Source of the DNA: Flavobacteriaceae bacterium
GTDB taxonomy: Bacteria > Bacteroidota > Bacteroidia > Flavobacteriales > Flavobacteriaceae
Length of the DNA stretch: 42,476 nt
Direction: 5' to 3'
NCBI GenBank assembly: GCA_002746415.1
Contig: NVXD01000025.1
Location: 1 to 42,476, forward strand
The notes beneath the pieces were generated by a model. The model had not been told where the DNA came from and ran no database searches. It saw nothing but the letters and a program-made list of their open reading frames with translations. Position numbers and translations under genes: made by a program. Shown here piece after piece: positions 17,698 through 25,668 of the stretch (positions are counted from its first letter, which is position 1; every line of letters starts with the position of its first letter).

Positions 17698-18177
17698 TTA
17701 TATACTTTTTATAGCGACCCAAACCTCTTCTTCTGAATCAGGGTCATTGTTTTTGTACTTCTGACCCATTACTTGAAAATGCGGTCTAATATCCCAAGTA
17801 TACTTAGATTTAGGCATCCACGTTTTTGTAATATAATCCATTGTTTTTGGAAAGTCACTAGGTAAGCCTTTATGCACAAAAACAGCATAAAGTCCAGCGG
17901 GTACAACAGCTTTTTCCATACCAGTAGGAATAGCATCAAAATCTGTTACAGCAACACATGCCCATTGTTCAAAAATTGTTTCTGGGGTAAAATCTTTAAA
18001 AATATGCGATTGGTAGATCTGCATGGCATATAATTCTTTGACAATAATATTTTCAACTTCATTTTTACGAGGCATGAATCCACCCCACAAGGCTGCTGTT
18101 TTATTATTGTTAATCGACATACTGCACGACATCCCAATCAACTTTTTTTCTGGGATGGTTTCAATTCTTGGAATCAT
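17698..18177 (-). CDS. GyrI-like / AraC-type effector-binding domain protein
   Basis: A stand-alone small-molecule-binding domain of 159 residues with no DNA-binding part. It starts IPRIETIPEKKLIGMSCSMS, the usual first strand of GyrI-like/AraC effector-binding domains. It contains the family's later strands (YAMQIYQS, WACVAVTDFDAIPTGMEKAVVPAGLYAVFVHKG in outline) and ends with a Glu-rich EEEVWVAIKSI strand in place of the usual Y-x-P. Known relatives bind drugs or act as hydrolases on small organic molecules. It is the last gene of a five-gene run, 18 bases after the unrecognised 297-residue gene. It may bind, protect against or process the pathway's product, which is inference from position only. 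Confidence 0.8.
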   Translation of the reverse strand: MIPRIETIPEKKLIGMSCSMSINNNKTAALWGGFMPRKNEVENIIVKELYAMQIYQSHIFKDFTPETIFEQWACVAVTDFDAIPTGMEKAVVPAGLYAVFVHKGLPSDFPKTMDYITKTWMPKSKYTWDIRPHFQVMGQKYKNNDPDSEEEVWVAIKSI

Positions 18178-18195
18178 TTTTTAGTGTTTTTACAA

Positions 18196-19089
18196 TTATT
18201 TTGGCACCAAAACACCATCTATGTTTTTGTTAAGCTTCTTTTTTACCATTACTTCATGTAAGGTTTCTGCGGCTAATCCATGAAGCACCAACCTATAAGC
18301 AGCGCTAAAAGTGCTAACAGGCACCATAGGATGTTTGTTGTTTACCAAGCCTAAATGGCCTGGAGTTTCTAAAATCTGAGAGGTATATATGGCAATGGTT
18401 TCATCTAATTGCAAGGAGTTTGATGCCCTAACAAAATCATTTGAAGTTAAAAACAACTGGTAAAATGGCGTAAAAAGCTCAATCGCAGAACGTAAATCTA
18501 GGATATTTGTCCACCTGTTTGGAAAGGCAATATGGTCAAATTGATCTTCTGTAATCATATCCAAATTGATTTTTTTAGGGGGACCAATGGTGATGCTTTT
18601 CTCTTTTAATTGACTGTTTAGCCGAATAACAAAATTGTACAAATTTAAATCATGATTTAAAAATAAATCATCTTTTACATCATCAAAATTTTTCGGTTTT
18701 AAAGGATTTCCAACGATTTCTACACTAGGGATATTGCCCGCAATAAATTGCAATATTTCAGTGCCAATATGAAAGTGTCTAAATATAAGCAAATTGGCAT
18801 TTGGACTTACAAATCGTTTAAGACCCCAGGCCAAAATACGATGCAAGGCTTTTGATGAGTTGATTAATTTAGGAAAGAAGAACTTAAATATGTGAATAAA
18901 AAACATCGTAATTCTAGACCAAATTTGGATTAAAGGCAACAAGTATCTAGCTGATTTGGATGAATTATCCCTCATCAAAGCCAATTTGGTCGTTTCATTT
19001 ATGGGAATACTATCATCTAAAAATAAAGCCAACCAAGGGTTTGGATCCCTATCATCATGTGCGGATATGTCCATTTTTTTGTCTACCAT
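18196..19089 (-). CDS. Uncharacterised His/Glu-rich protein next to the ketosynthase
   Basis: I do not recognise this 297-residue protein with certainty; it looks like a conserved Bacteroidota family of unknown function. There is no signal peptide. Residues 50-72 are strongly hydrophobic (LLPLIQIWSRITMFFIHIFKFFF) and may form one membrane or hydrophobic helix. Possible metal ligands cluster in helices: FRHFHIGTE (His105, His107, Glu111), NHD (146-147), DH (185-186) and HGLAAETLHE (His270, Glu275, His278, Glu279). The pattern resembles helical metalloproteins, but that is inference. It starts 8 bases after the ketosynthase stop and is followed after 18 bases by the GyrI-like gene, so it very probably acts in the same pathway. 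Confidence 0.7.
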   Translation of the reverse strand: MVDKKMDISAHDDRDPNPWLALFLDDSIPINETTKLALMRDNSSKSARYLLPLIQIWSRITMFFIHIFKFFFPKLINSSKALHRILAWGLKRFVSPNANLLIFRHFHIGTEILQFIAGNIPSVEIVGNPLKPKNFDDVKDDLFLNHDLNLYNFVIRLNSQLKEKSITIGPPKKINLDMITEDQFDHIAFPNRWTNILDLRSAIELFTPFYQLFLTSNDFVRASNSLQLDETIAIYTSQILETPGHLGLVNNKHPMVPVSTFSAAYRLVLHGLAAETLHEVMVKKKLNKNIDGVLVPK

Positions 19090-19097
19090 ACTTCAAA

Positions 19098-20948
19098 TTA
19101 ATAGTTTCCTAATTCTTCTAATTGCATTTTATATAATTTCGCCGTTGCCTTTGCGGTTTTAACAATCTGCTTGGCAATTTCCATATTCATTTTAGGATGG
19201 TTCAATGCTTTTTCCAAGTTATGAAAATGGTTTTCATCAGCAACACCATGATAGGTAAAAAATGAAACTTGATTATCTTTTAAATTTAGTTGGTCTTTAA
19301 TCATAGTTCCCCAAAAACCAGCCAATCGTTTGCCAATACCTTCAATAATAAACATAGACCCTAACAAATCAATAGGGTTTGGTTTACTTGCTTGTTGAAA
19401 CATAAAGGAAGTCAACGCCATAGTACCTATATTCTTTTCTCCTGTTCTTATGGTATCTAAACTTTCACCTAATGCCTCAAAGTTCTTTTCAAGCATCTGG
19501 TAGTCTTTATGTTCTGTAGCCGTATGCTGTATGAATGCTGAGCGTAATTCAAATAAATCAATAGCGATATTAGAAGCGGCTCTAGAGATCCATTGTGACC
19601 CATCTATGACCTGCTGCCTTAAATCAATCAATAAGAGTTTATAGTCTTTAATGCTTAGCTTACCATCATGGATTTTAGTGATGATAGGCACCTTTAGTAA
19701 ATCCGTTTCAAAAGCTATCCAAATCTGAGCTAGGTTTCTAATTAACCATTCCGAAGTTTCATTTTTATCCACAATTAGCTCTGGGGATTCAATTTTTCTT
19801 AAGGGATAACGTTTCGTAGTTGTTTCTACCTTCCCCGTTACGGTAAGTTGCATAAATGAGGTAATAAAACGACCACTTTCTGGCACCATACAAAGGATTG
19901 TATCTCCATATTTTAATTTCCCTGAATGCATTAATTCATCCAACATGATAAAAATTGAAGCCGATCCAGTGTTTCCTTTTGAAGTGAGGTTGCTAAACCA
20001 TTTTTCATCAGCAATTTCCCCTCCTCCTTTTAACATTAGCTCTTTAATAGGGGCTTTAAAGGTCTCTGAGGAATAATGACAACACAACCAATCTACATTA
20101 CCCGGATTAATTTTTCCTTGGTCGATTAATTCAAAGTAATGTGCCGCTCCTATTTTAATGACCTTATCTAACAGTCTAGTATCCTGTTTTAGATTAATTG
20201 CACCGGCTTTAGAGGCTTCTTCATAACTGGAATAATCCAACCACGTTTTTTCTGCCTCGTTTTTGTTGTCTATTTTCCCAGTGTACATACAAACAGGAAA
20301 TTCATTGGCATGTGATTTTAGGTCTATCCAATCTATTTTTAGTGAAATGCCATTTTCATTTTTTTCGTTTTGCAGCACCAATGCCCCAGCACCATCTGAC
20401 AACATCCAGCGCAAAAATTCAGCATCAAAAGGTAACGATTCAACACCTTGTGCGTCAAATCGGGAGGATTTAAACAATCTACTAGCAAACTCACTACCCA
20501 CACAAATAGCATTCTGCTTTTCCTCACTTTTAATTTGGAGATAAGCGTTTTTCAAGGCCATGACCCCACTTGCGCATACACTTTGAAAACTAGCCACCTC
20601 ACACCTATTTATGTCTAAACCAGCATGCACCATACTAGCAAAACCAGGTATGGGTAAATCTCCCTGTGTAGTTCCAGCACATAACAACTGTACATCTTTT
20701 GCTCTTAAGCTGCTTTTTTTAAGGGCGTCTTCAATGGCATGTATAGCCAATTGAGCATTGGAATGAGTTGTTTCTTGTTTTTTGTTTAGGGCATAGTACC
20801 GTGTTTTAATGCCATTTTGTTTTAATACCCGCTCTTTTGCGCGACTGTCTTTATCATTTATACGGCCTAAAAAATCTTCCATTTCTTCATTAGAAACAGC
20901 TTTATTAGGCAAAAATACTCCAGAACTTGTTATAAATACTTCCTTCAT
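19098..20948 (-). CDS. StlD/DarB-like beta-ketosynthase with C-terminal haem-oxygenase-like (HDO-type) domain
   Basis: A two-part protein of 616 residues. Residues 1-375 are a FabH-type thiolase-fold ketosynthase with the full triad Cys125 (FQSVCASG), His291 (CCHYSS) and Asn326 (KGNTGSAS). Its N-terminus (VSNEEMEDFLGRIN, NGIKTRYYAL) recalls the StlD/DarB enzymes that join two acyl chains into cyclohexanedione/dialkylresorcinol rings. Residues about 395-610 form an all-helical haem-oxygenase/TenA-like domain. Glu479, Glu536 and an H-x3-D-x2-H motif (567-574) match non-haem diiron oxidases of the UndA/CADD type, although the first-helix His seems to be Asp482. From memory, family members are also about 600 residues, so the fusion may be general. 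It lies 3 bases after the hydroxylase gene. No DarA or DarC partner is in the window. Confidence 0.82.
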   Translation of the reverse strand: MKEVFITSSGVFLPNKAVSNEEMEDFLGRINDKDSRAKERVLKQNGIKTRYYALNKKQETTHSNAQLAIHAIEDALKKSSLRAKDVQLLCAGTTQGDLPIPGFASMVHAGLDINRCEVASFQSVCASGVMALKNAYLQIKSEEKQNAICVGSEFASRLFKSSRFDAQGVESLPFDAEFLRWMLSDGAGALVLQNEKNENGISLKIDWIDLKSHANEFPVCMYTGKIDNKNEAEKTWLDYSSYEEASKAGAINLKQDTRLLDKVIKIGAAHYFELIDQGKINPGNVDWLCCHYSSETFKAPIKELMLKGGGEIADEKWFSNLTSKGNTGSASIFIMLDELMHSGKLKYGDTILCMVPESGRFITSFMQLTVTGKVETTTKRYPLRKIESPELIVDKNETSEWLIRNLAQIWIAFETDLLKVPIITKIHDGKLSIKDYKLLLIDLRQQVIDGSQWISRAASNIAIDLFELRSAFIQHTATEHKDYQMLEKNFEALGESLDTIRTGEKNIGTMALTSFMFQQASKPNPIDLLGSMFIIEGIGKRLAGFWGTMIKDQLNLKDNQVSFFTYHGVADENHFHNLEKALNHPKMNMEIAKQIVKTAKATAKLYKMQLEELGNY

Positions 20949-20951
20949 TTA

Positions 20952-21677
20952 TTATTTATTTTGCTTGGAAAATAATTTATCCAAGAGGTTAAGGGCAAAA
21001 CCATAGTTTTTTCGACCCCTGCTATGATGTTCATTATGATAGGTTCCCAAAAGCCTCCAACTATGCCCTGTGCCACTTCCAAATCTATAATTGCAATGCC
21101 CAGCGAAATTCAATAGGATACTTCCAAAAGGATAAAGAAAAACCGCAATGATAGAAAAGGGAATAAAGGGAACTATGGTAAGAGGAACCGTGCTCAACAA
21201 TAGGGCTTCTATCCAATGAAAGCTGTAAACAGAATATACCGTTGGTATATGAGATTTATGGTGAATACGATGTACGTGCTTCATCATGTATTTTTGGTGC
21301 ATTATCCTGTGCACCACATAAAAATGAACTTCATTCCAAAGGGTTAGTATTGCAACACCCGCTAATACATTACTCCATGTGTTTGCTAATAGGTCTATTT
21401 CTCCAAGCCGTATCAAATAAATAATTGGCATAATGGAAAACCCAAATACCACTATTGATTTAAAAGAGTGTCCAATTTCAAAAATAATCTGCTGTTTAGA
21501 CACTTCTTTAGAAGTAATTTTATGAAGGACTTTTTTTGCCTCTAATATTTTACAAATAGATAAAAACAAAGGTCCTAAACCAAAGTATAGCAAGATAAAA
21601 TAACCAAAAGACAACCCAAATAAAGTAGGGTAGGAATGGTTAAATAGGATGTTTTCAATAATAGATTCCAAAAGCAA
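20952..21677 (-). CDS. Sterol desaturase / fatty-acid hydroxylase family membrane enzyme
   Basis: An integral-membrane di-iron oxygenase of 241 residues. All three His boxes of the superfamily are present: H-x3-H (His123-His127, in VVHRIMH), H-x2-HH (136-140, HRIHH) and H-x2-HH (214-218, HNEHH). About four hydrophobic segments flank them. Family members hydroxylate or desaturate lipid chains, carotenoids or sterols. It begins 18 bases after the FAD oxidoreductase stop and ends 3 bases before the ketosynthase start, so it is coupled to both. The likely substrate is the lipid made by the neighbouring ketosynthase (inference). A beta-carotene hydroxylase-like role is possible but less likely, as no carotenoid genes are nearby. 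Confidence 0.9.
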   Translation of the reverse strand: MLLESIIENILFNHSYPTLFGLSFGYFILLYFGLGPLFLSICKILEAKKVLHKITSKEVSKQQIIFEIGHSFKSIVVFGFSIMPIIYLIRLGEIDLLANTWSNVLAGVAILTLWNEVHFYVVHRIMHQKYMMKHVHRIHHKSHIPTVYSVYSFHWIEALLLSTVPLTIVPFIPFSIIAVFLYPFGSILLNFAGHCNYRFGSGTGHSWRLLGTYHNEHHSRGRKNYGFALNLLDKLFSKQNK

Positions 21678-21695
21678 TACTTTTATTATTGACGT

Positions 21696-23252
21696 TTATA
21701 ACATTTTAATTGCCGCTTCTGCACAACGCTCTCCATCCATTGCGGCAGAAACTATTCCGCCAGCATATCCTCCACCCTCACCACAAGGAAACAAACCTTT
21801 AACCTCTGGATGCTCCAAATTTTCATTTCTAGGAATATTTACAGGGGATGAAGTTCTGGATTCCACTCCAACAACATTGGCTTCTGAAGTGTAATATCCA
21901 TTCATTTTTTTACCAAATTCAGCAAAACCTTTACGAAGCCTACTACCAATAAGTTTAGGCAATAAGGAATGTAAGGGTGCGGATTTTAATCCGGGTTGAT
22001 AAGAGGAACTGTTTAAATTATTTGATAATCGTCCCTCTACAAAATCTGTTAAACGTTGAGCAGGCGCAACTTGGCTTTTGCCTCCTGCATTATATGCAAG
22101 CTTTTCTAAGTCTTTTTGATACTCTAGTCCTTTTAATTCTCCAAAGGAATTGTATTTAGGAAGGTCACTCTCTACATTGATTTCTACCACAATTCCAGAA
22201 TTTGCATAGGGATTGTTTCGTTTTGATGGCGACATTCCATTTACAACAACTTCCCCATTAGCGGTAGCGGCGGGAACAATAAATCCTCCAGGGCACATGC
22301 AAAAAGAATATACACCGCGGTCATTTATTTGATGTACTAAGCTATAAGCTGCAGAAGGCAACAATTCATCTCGTTCTTCTTCACAATGATATTGAATAGT
22401 ATCAATAATGTGTTGTGGATGCTCTACACGAACTCCCATGGCAAATGATTTTGCTTTTAGCGCGATGTTTTTTTCATGCAACAAATAATAAATATCTCTG
22501 GCTGAATGTCCTGTCGCTAAAATTACTGCGTTCACATTCATTTCTGTACCGTTTTGCAAGTGGATGGAACGTAGTTTTTGCTCTTTAACAACGAAGTCCA
22601 TAACCCTACTTTCAAAATGAATTTCGCCACCATACTTTAAAATGGTTTCCCGAATGTTTTGAATAATTTTAGGCAATTTGTTTGTCCCGATATGCGGATG
22701 GGCATCAATCAAAATTTGTTCTGTTGCTCCATGAAAAACAAAGTTTTCGAAAATACGGCGAACATCACCTCTTTTTAGGCTTCTAGTGTATAGCTTTCCA
22801 TCAGAATAAGTCCCAGCACCACCTTCTCCAAAACAATAATTGGAATCCTCGTTAACATCATGAAATTGATTGATGGCACGTAAGTCCCTACGGCGGTCCT
22901 TTACGTTTTTTCCGCGTTCTAGAACTACGGGTTTATAACCTAATTCAATACAACGTAAGGCAGCGTACATTCCTGCAGGTCCAAATCCAATAATATGAAT
23001 TTCTTTGGCAGTAGAAACATCTTTATACTCAAAAACATAAGCAGTATTCTCTGGGGCCGGTTCATTGATATATACAGCAAGCTTGTAGTTGAAAATGATT
23101 TGACGTTTACGAGCATCAATAGATTTTCGTAAGATTTTAATGGCGGTAATTTCGTTTTTATCGACCCCCAATTGTTTTGAAGCCTTCCATTCTAAAACTC
23201 CTTCTTTTTTTTCTTCAATAAGATTGATGCGGAGCTGAACTTCTTTTATCAT
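21696..23252 (-). CDS. FAD-dependent oxidoreductase (COG2509 type)
   Basis: A cytosolic flavoprotein of 518 residues. After an N-terminal 80-residue domain of the kind seen in this family, a Rossmann FAD site appears (IHIIGFGPAGMYAALRCIELG, Gly89/91/94), then VLERG, the FGEGGAGTYSDGKLYTR segment diagnostic of COG2509 proteins, an ATGHSARD second nucleotide motif, and a C-terminal GEGGGYAGGIVSAAMDG FAD-closing motif. The reaction is not known for the family. In many genomes it stands alone as a housekeeping gene. Here only 18 bases separate it from the di-iron hydroxylase, so it may be the first gene of the lipid operon, or just an upstream neighbour. Its upstream region holds a REP-like element pair. 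Confidence 0.9.
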   Translation of the reverse strand: MIKEVQLRINLIEEKKEGVLEWKASKQLGVDKNEITAIKILRKSIDARKRQIIFNYKLAVYINEPAPENTAYVFEYKDVSTAKEIHIIGFGPAGMYAALRCIELGYKPVVLERGKNVKDRRRDLRAINQFHDVNEDSNYCFGEGGAGTYSDGKLYTRSLKRGDVRRIFENFVFHGATEQILIDAHPHIGTNKLPKIIQNIRETILKYGGEIHFESRVMDFVVKEQKLRSIHLQNGTEMNVNAVILATGHSARDIYYLLHEKNIALKAKSFAMGVRVEHPQHIIDTIQYHCEEERDELLPSAAYSLVHQINDRGVYSFCMCPGGFIVPAATANGEVVVNGMSPSKRNNPYANSGIVVEINVESDLPKYNSFGELKGLEYQKDLEKLAYNAGGKSQVAPAQRLTDFVEGRLSNNLNSSSYQPGLKSAPLHSLLPKLIGSRLRKGFAEFGKKMNGYYTSEANVVGVESRTSSPVNIPRNENLEHPEVKGLFPCGEGGGYAGGIVSAAMDGERCAEAAIKML

Positions 23253-23283
23253 GCAGTAAAATTAGTGAAACTTGAATTGAAAA

Positions 23284-23426
23284 ACAGCATTGATTCATTT
23301 TGTCATTTCGAAGAAGGAACGACAGAGAAATCTAAACCCTGGATTGTTTTCCAAATAATGTATAAAAAGAGTGTTATTGAGATTTCTCCTTTTAGTCGAA
23401 ATGACTGCATATTTATAAAAAACCAA
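23284..23426. repeat. REP-like palindromic element, copy 1
   Basis: A 143-base unit with a 104-base core bounded by perfect 10-base inverted ends GTCATTTCGA (23302-23311) and TCGAAATGAC (23396-23405). An inner inverted pair, GAGAAATCT and AGATTTCTC, strengthens a hairpin. The ends match palindromic repeats common in Bacteroidota intergenic regions, which are thought to be mobilised by REP-associated (RAYT) transposases. Copy 2 differs at about 10 positions with no indels. Confidence 0.8.
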
Positions 23427-23505
23427 CTTTGGGAATAGATGGAGGCACTACATTTGTTCCCCATATTTGTGAGGTTTTGTGGTACAGAACTTCTAGTATT
23501 ATATA

Positions 23506-23648
23506 ACAGTATTGATTCATCTCGTCATTTCGAAGAAGGAACGACAGAGAAATCTAAACCCTGGATTGTTTTCCAATTAATATATAAAAAGAATGTTATT
23601 GAGATTTTTCCTTTTAGTCGAAATGACAACATATTCATAAAAAACCAA
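23506..23648. repeat. REP-like palindromic element, copy 2
   Basis: Second 143-base unit in the same orientation, with core 23524-23627 and the same GTCATTTCGA / TCGAAATGAC ends. One inner-arm base is changed (GATTTTTCC for GATTTCTCC), weakening its hairpin. The right end abuts the ctpA stop codon region at 23654, so it could also serve as a transcription terminator or mRNA-stabilising hairpin for the ctpA operon. Confidence 0.8.
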
Positions 23649-23653
23649 GAAAA

Positions 23654-25282
23654 TTATTTCAATAGACTATCATATTTTTCTATGTCGCTTAAAAGTTCTG
23701 TAGCAACCATAATCGCATCATCGTTTTTAAGATAATAATCATATAGCCCTTCACGATAGAAATAACGTTTTACAATTTCGTCTTCAAGGTTTTTTTGGAT
23801 TTCTTTTTGGTAATTGTCCAATGCAGTAATTTTGCTCTTTTCAATTTCAACTAAAAGGGATTGGTAATGTTGCGCCACATTATCCCCAAAAATAATATTA
23901 CCTTCATCTGCCATTGCTGCTTTGATGGCTTTTTCAGATTTTGTTTCAAAAGAAAAACTGCTATTGGAAACATAGTCTTTAAACTCAGTAAAATCAGCAT
24001 TGGAAAAACTGAATCCAGCTATGTTTTCTACCTTGTGATTAAAATAATATGTTGTGGCAAAATCAAAGACAACATGGTTTCTTAACAAAGCTTTGGTTAA
24101 CGTATTTGTTTTAACCGTACTTATTTCTACATCTGGCAGCACACCACCTCCATCTTGTACTTTCCGACCATTACGGGTTGTAAAGTCATTATATTCAGTA
24201 GTTCTTACGGCTTTTCCAGATTTGTCCCTGTTCCAATAATCCAATGCTTGTATACACCTTCCCGATGGAGTATAATACCTAGATATGGTAACTTTTAATT
24301 GTGTTCCATAGGTTAACCTTAAAGGGCGTTGGACCAAACCTTTTCCAAAACTTCTGGCACCAATGATAACTGCCCGATCTAAATCTTGCAAACTACCAGA
24401 AACAATTTCACTTGCGGAGGCACTACTACCATTTACCAGAACCACTAAAGGAATTTCTGTGTCAATAGGCTGGTTTCTGGTTTTATATTCTCGGTTAAAC
24501 TTTTTTACTTTGGATTTAGTGGTTACAATAAGTTCCCCTTTTGGAACAAATAAGTTGGTCACGTTAATGGATTCTGACAATAGTCCACCAGGATTACCTC
24601 TTAAATCTAGAATAATGTTCTCCGCTCCTTCATTTTTCAATGCAAGCAGCGCTTTTTTTGTTTGTGCGGAAGCTTTTGCATTAAATTTAGCCAAAACAAT
24701 ATAACCTGTTTTAGCATCCACCATTTTATAATAAGGTACAGCATCTACTTCTATGCCTTCTCGAGCAATGGTTGTGGTTTTAGTTTCCCCTTGTCTTTTG
24801 TATGTAATGGCAACCTTGGTATTATTTGCACCTTTTAAAAGGTCTGAAGCGTTGTCTTTAAAATCTGAAACCAAAATGCCTCCAATTTTGATGATTTCAT
24901 CACCTGCTTTAAGTCCTGCCTTGTCTGCAGGGTAATCTTTATACGGTTCAATAATCAGTAAACGGTCATCATAAGAACGCACCAAAGCACCAATTCCAGA
25001 ATAGGCTCCAGCATTGTTTATTTTAAACGCTTCTACATCTTGTTCGTTAAGAAATTTGGTATAGGGATCAAGTTCGTCCAACATGTTTTTTATGGCGGTA
25101 TCCATTAATTCTGCTGGGTTGGTTTCATCAACGTAGTTCATGTTTAACTCTTTGAACAGCGTGGTAAATATTTCAATCTGCTTCGCTATTTCAAAAAAAT
25201 CGCCTTTAAAACTACTTCCCACCACAAGAAAAGTAATAGCTAACACAGGAATCAAAACCCTTTTTTTAATCTGTATTTTCAT
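23654..25282 (-). CDS. ctpA: S41 family C-terminal processing peptidase
   Basis: A periplasmic or membrane-anchored serine protease of 542 residues that trims or degrades proteins from their C-termini. The N-terminal hydrophobic segment (VLIPVLAITFLVVGSSF) is a signal or anchor. A PDZ domain follows at about 90-180 (GIGALVRSYDDRLLIIEPYKDYPADKAGLKAGDEI in outline). The catalytic domain has LDLRGNPGG, SSASASE with nucleophile Ser289, and SFGKGLVQ with general-base Lys314; the 25-residue spacing equals that of E. coli Prc. A C-terminal helical extension of about 130 residues completes it. The start lies 17 bases inside the end of rnpA, an overlap that implies coupling. In Bacteroidota this rnpA-ctpA order is common. 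Confidence 0.95.
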   Translation of the reverse strand: MKIQIKKRVLIPVLAITFLVVGSSFKGDFFEIAKQIEIFTTLFKELNMNYVDETNPAELMDTAIKNMLDELDPYTKFLNEQDVEAFKINNAGAYSGIGALVRSYDDRLLIIEPYKDYPADKAGLKAGDEIIKIGGILVSDFKDNASDLLKGANNTKVAITYKRQGETKTTTIAREGIEVDAVPYYKMVDAKTGYIVLAKFNAKASAQTKKALLALKNEGAENIILDLRGNPGGLLSESINVTNLFVPKGELIVTTKSKVKKFNREYKTRNQPIDTEIPLVVLVNGSSASASEIVSGSLQDLDRAVIIGARSFGKGLVQRPLRLTYGTQLKVTISRYYTPSGRCIQALDYWNRDKSGKAVRTTEYNDFTTRNGRKVQDGGGVLPDVEISTVKTNTLTKALLRNHVVFDFATTYYFNHKVENIAGFSFSNADFTEFKDYVSNSSFSFETKSEKAIKAAMADEGNIIFGDNVAQHYQSLLVEIEKSKITALDNYQKEIQKNLEDEIVKRYFYREGLYDYYLKNDDAIMVATELLSDIEKYDSLLK

Positions 25283-25652
25283 CAGCTGTTTGTTTTATTA
25301 ATTTTTTAAATACGGCTTGCATACCTTTCTCTACATCTTTGTATTGTGGCATTTCTTTACCAATGTATAAAAATAAAAACGCAAAATTTCCCTCTATGTT
25401 GTTAAAAACAAGGGGTTTGTTCAACCTGTAACCTTCCCTCAAAAGTCTTTTAATACGATTTCTTTTTACTGCACTCTTAAATCTTTTCTTTGACACAGCC
25501 ATTCCTGCCTGAATCTTAACATCTGTAGGCAATGTGGTGTTTAGATAAATAAGTTTAATGGGATAATTTGAAACACTTTTACCCTCTTCAAAAAGCTGTT
25601 CAATGAGCTTTTTGCTTTTTAATTTTTCTTTTTTTGGGAAGGAATATAGCAT
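25266..25652 (-). CDS. rnpA: Ribonuclease P protein component
   Basis: The protein subunit of RNase P, which helps the catalytic RNA remove 5' leaders from tRNA precursors. It has 128 residues from the Met at 25652, which I prefer over the longer frame to 25703: MLYSFPKKEKLKSKKLIEQLF is the usual family start, and it avoids a 35-base overlap with the M1 peptidase gene. The RNR motif is present as KSAVKRNRIKRLLREGYR, the conserved RNA-binding basic helix. The gene is not next to rpmH/dnaA as in many bacteria but is embedded between two peptidase genes, overlapping ctpA by 17 bases. Confidence 0.94.
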   Translation of the reverse strand: MLYSFPKKEKLKSKKLIEQLFEEGKSVSNYPIKLIYLNTTLPTDVKIQAGMAVSKKRFKSAVKRNRIKRLLREGYRLNKPLVFNNIEGNFAFLFLYIGKEMPQYKDVEKGMQAVFKKLIKQTADENTD

Positions 25653-25668
25653 TTTCCAAATACAAACT

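Larger units (their letters stand above)
23253..23653. other. 401-base gene-free region built mostly of two REP-like elements
   Basis: The stretch between the FAD oxidoreductase start and the ctpA end holds two 143-base near-identical elements (23284-23426 and 23506-23648) separated by 79 bases of unrelated sequence. Short open frames through it are artefacts of the repeat. No TAnnTTTG box for the FAD oxidoreductase is evident on the minus strand. Confidence 0.75.

Noticed and set aside
19098-20948. A complete dialkylresorcinol/flexirubin (dar) cluster
   Set aside because: Only a DarB/StlD-like ketosynthase is present; I find no DarA, no DarC-type aromatase, no acyl carrier protein and no aryl-polyene genes in the window.
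23284-23648. A CRISPR array
   Set aside because: There are only two long imperfect repeats with internal symmetry, no 25-40-base repeats with regular spacers, and no cas genes.
23439-23735. A 98-residue open frame on the plus strand
   Set aside because: It runs through REP-like copy 2 and the antisense of the ctpA end; there is no family-like sequence and no promoter.
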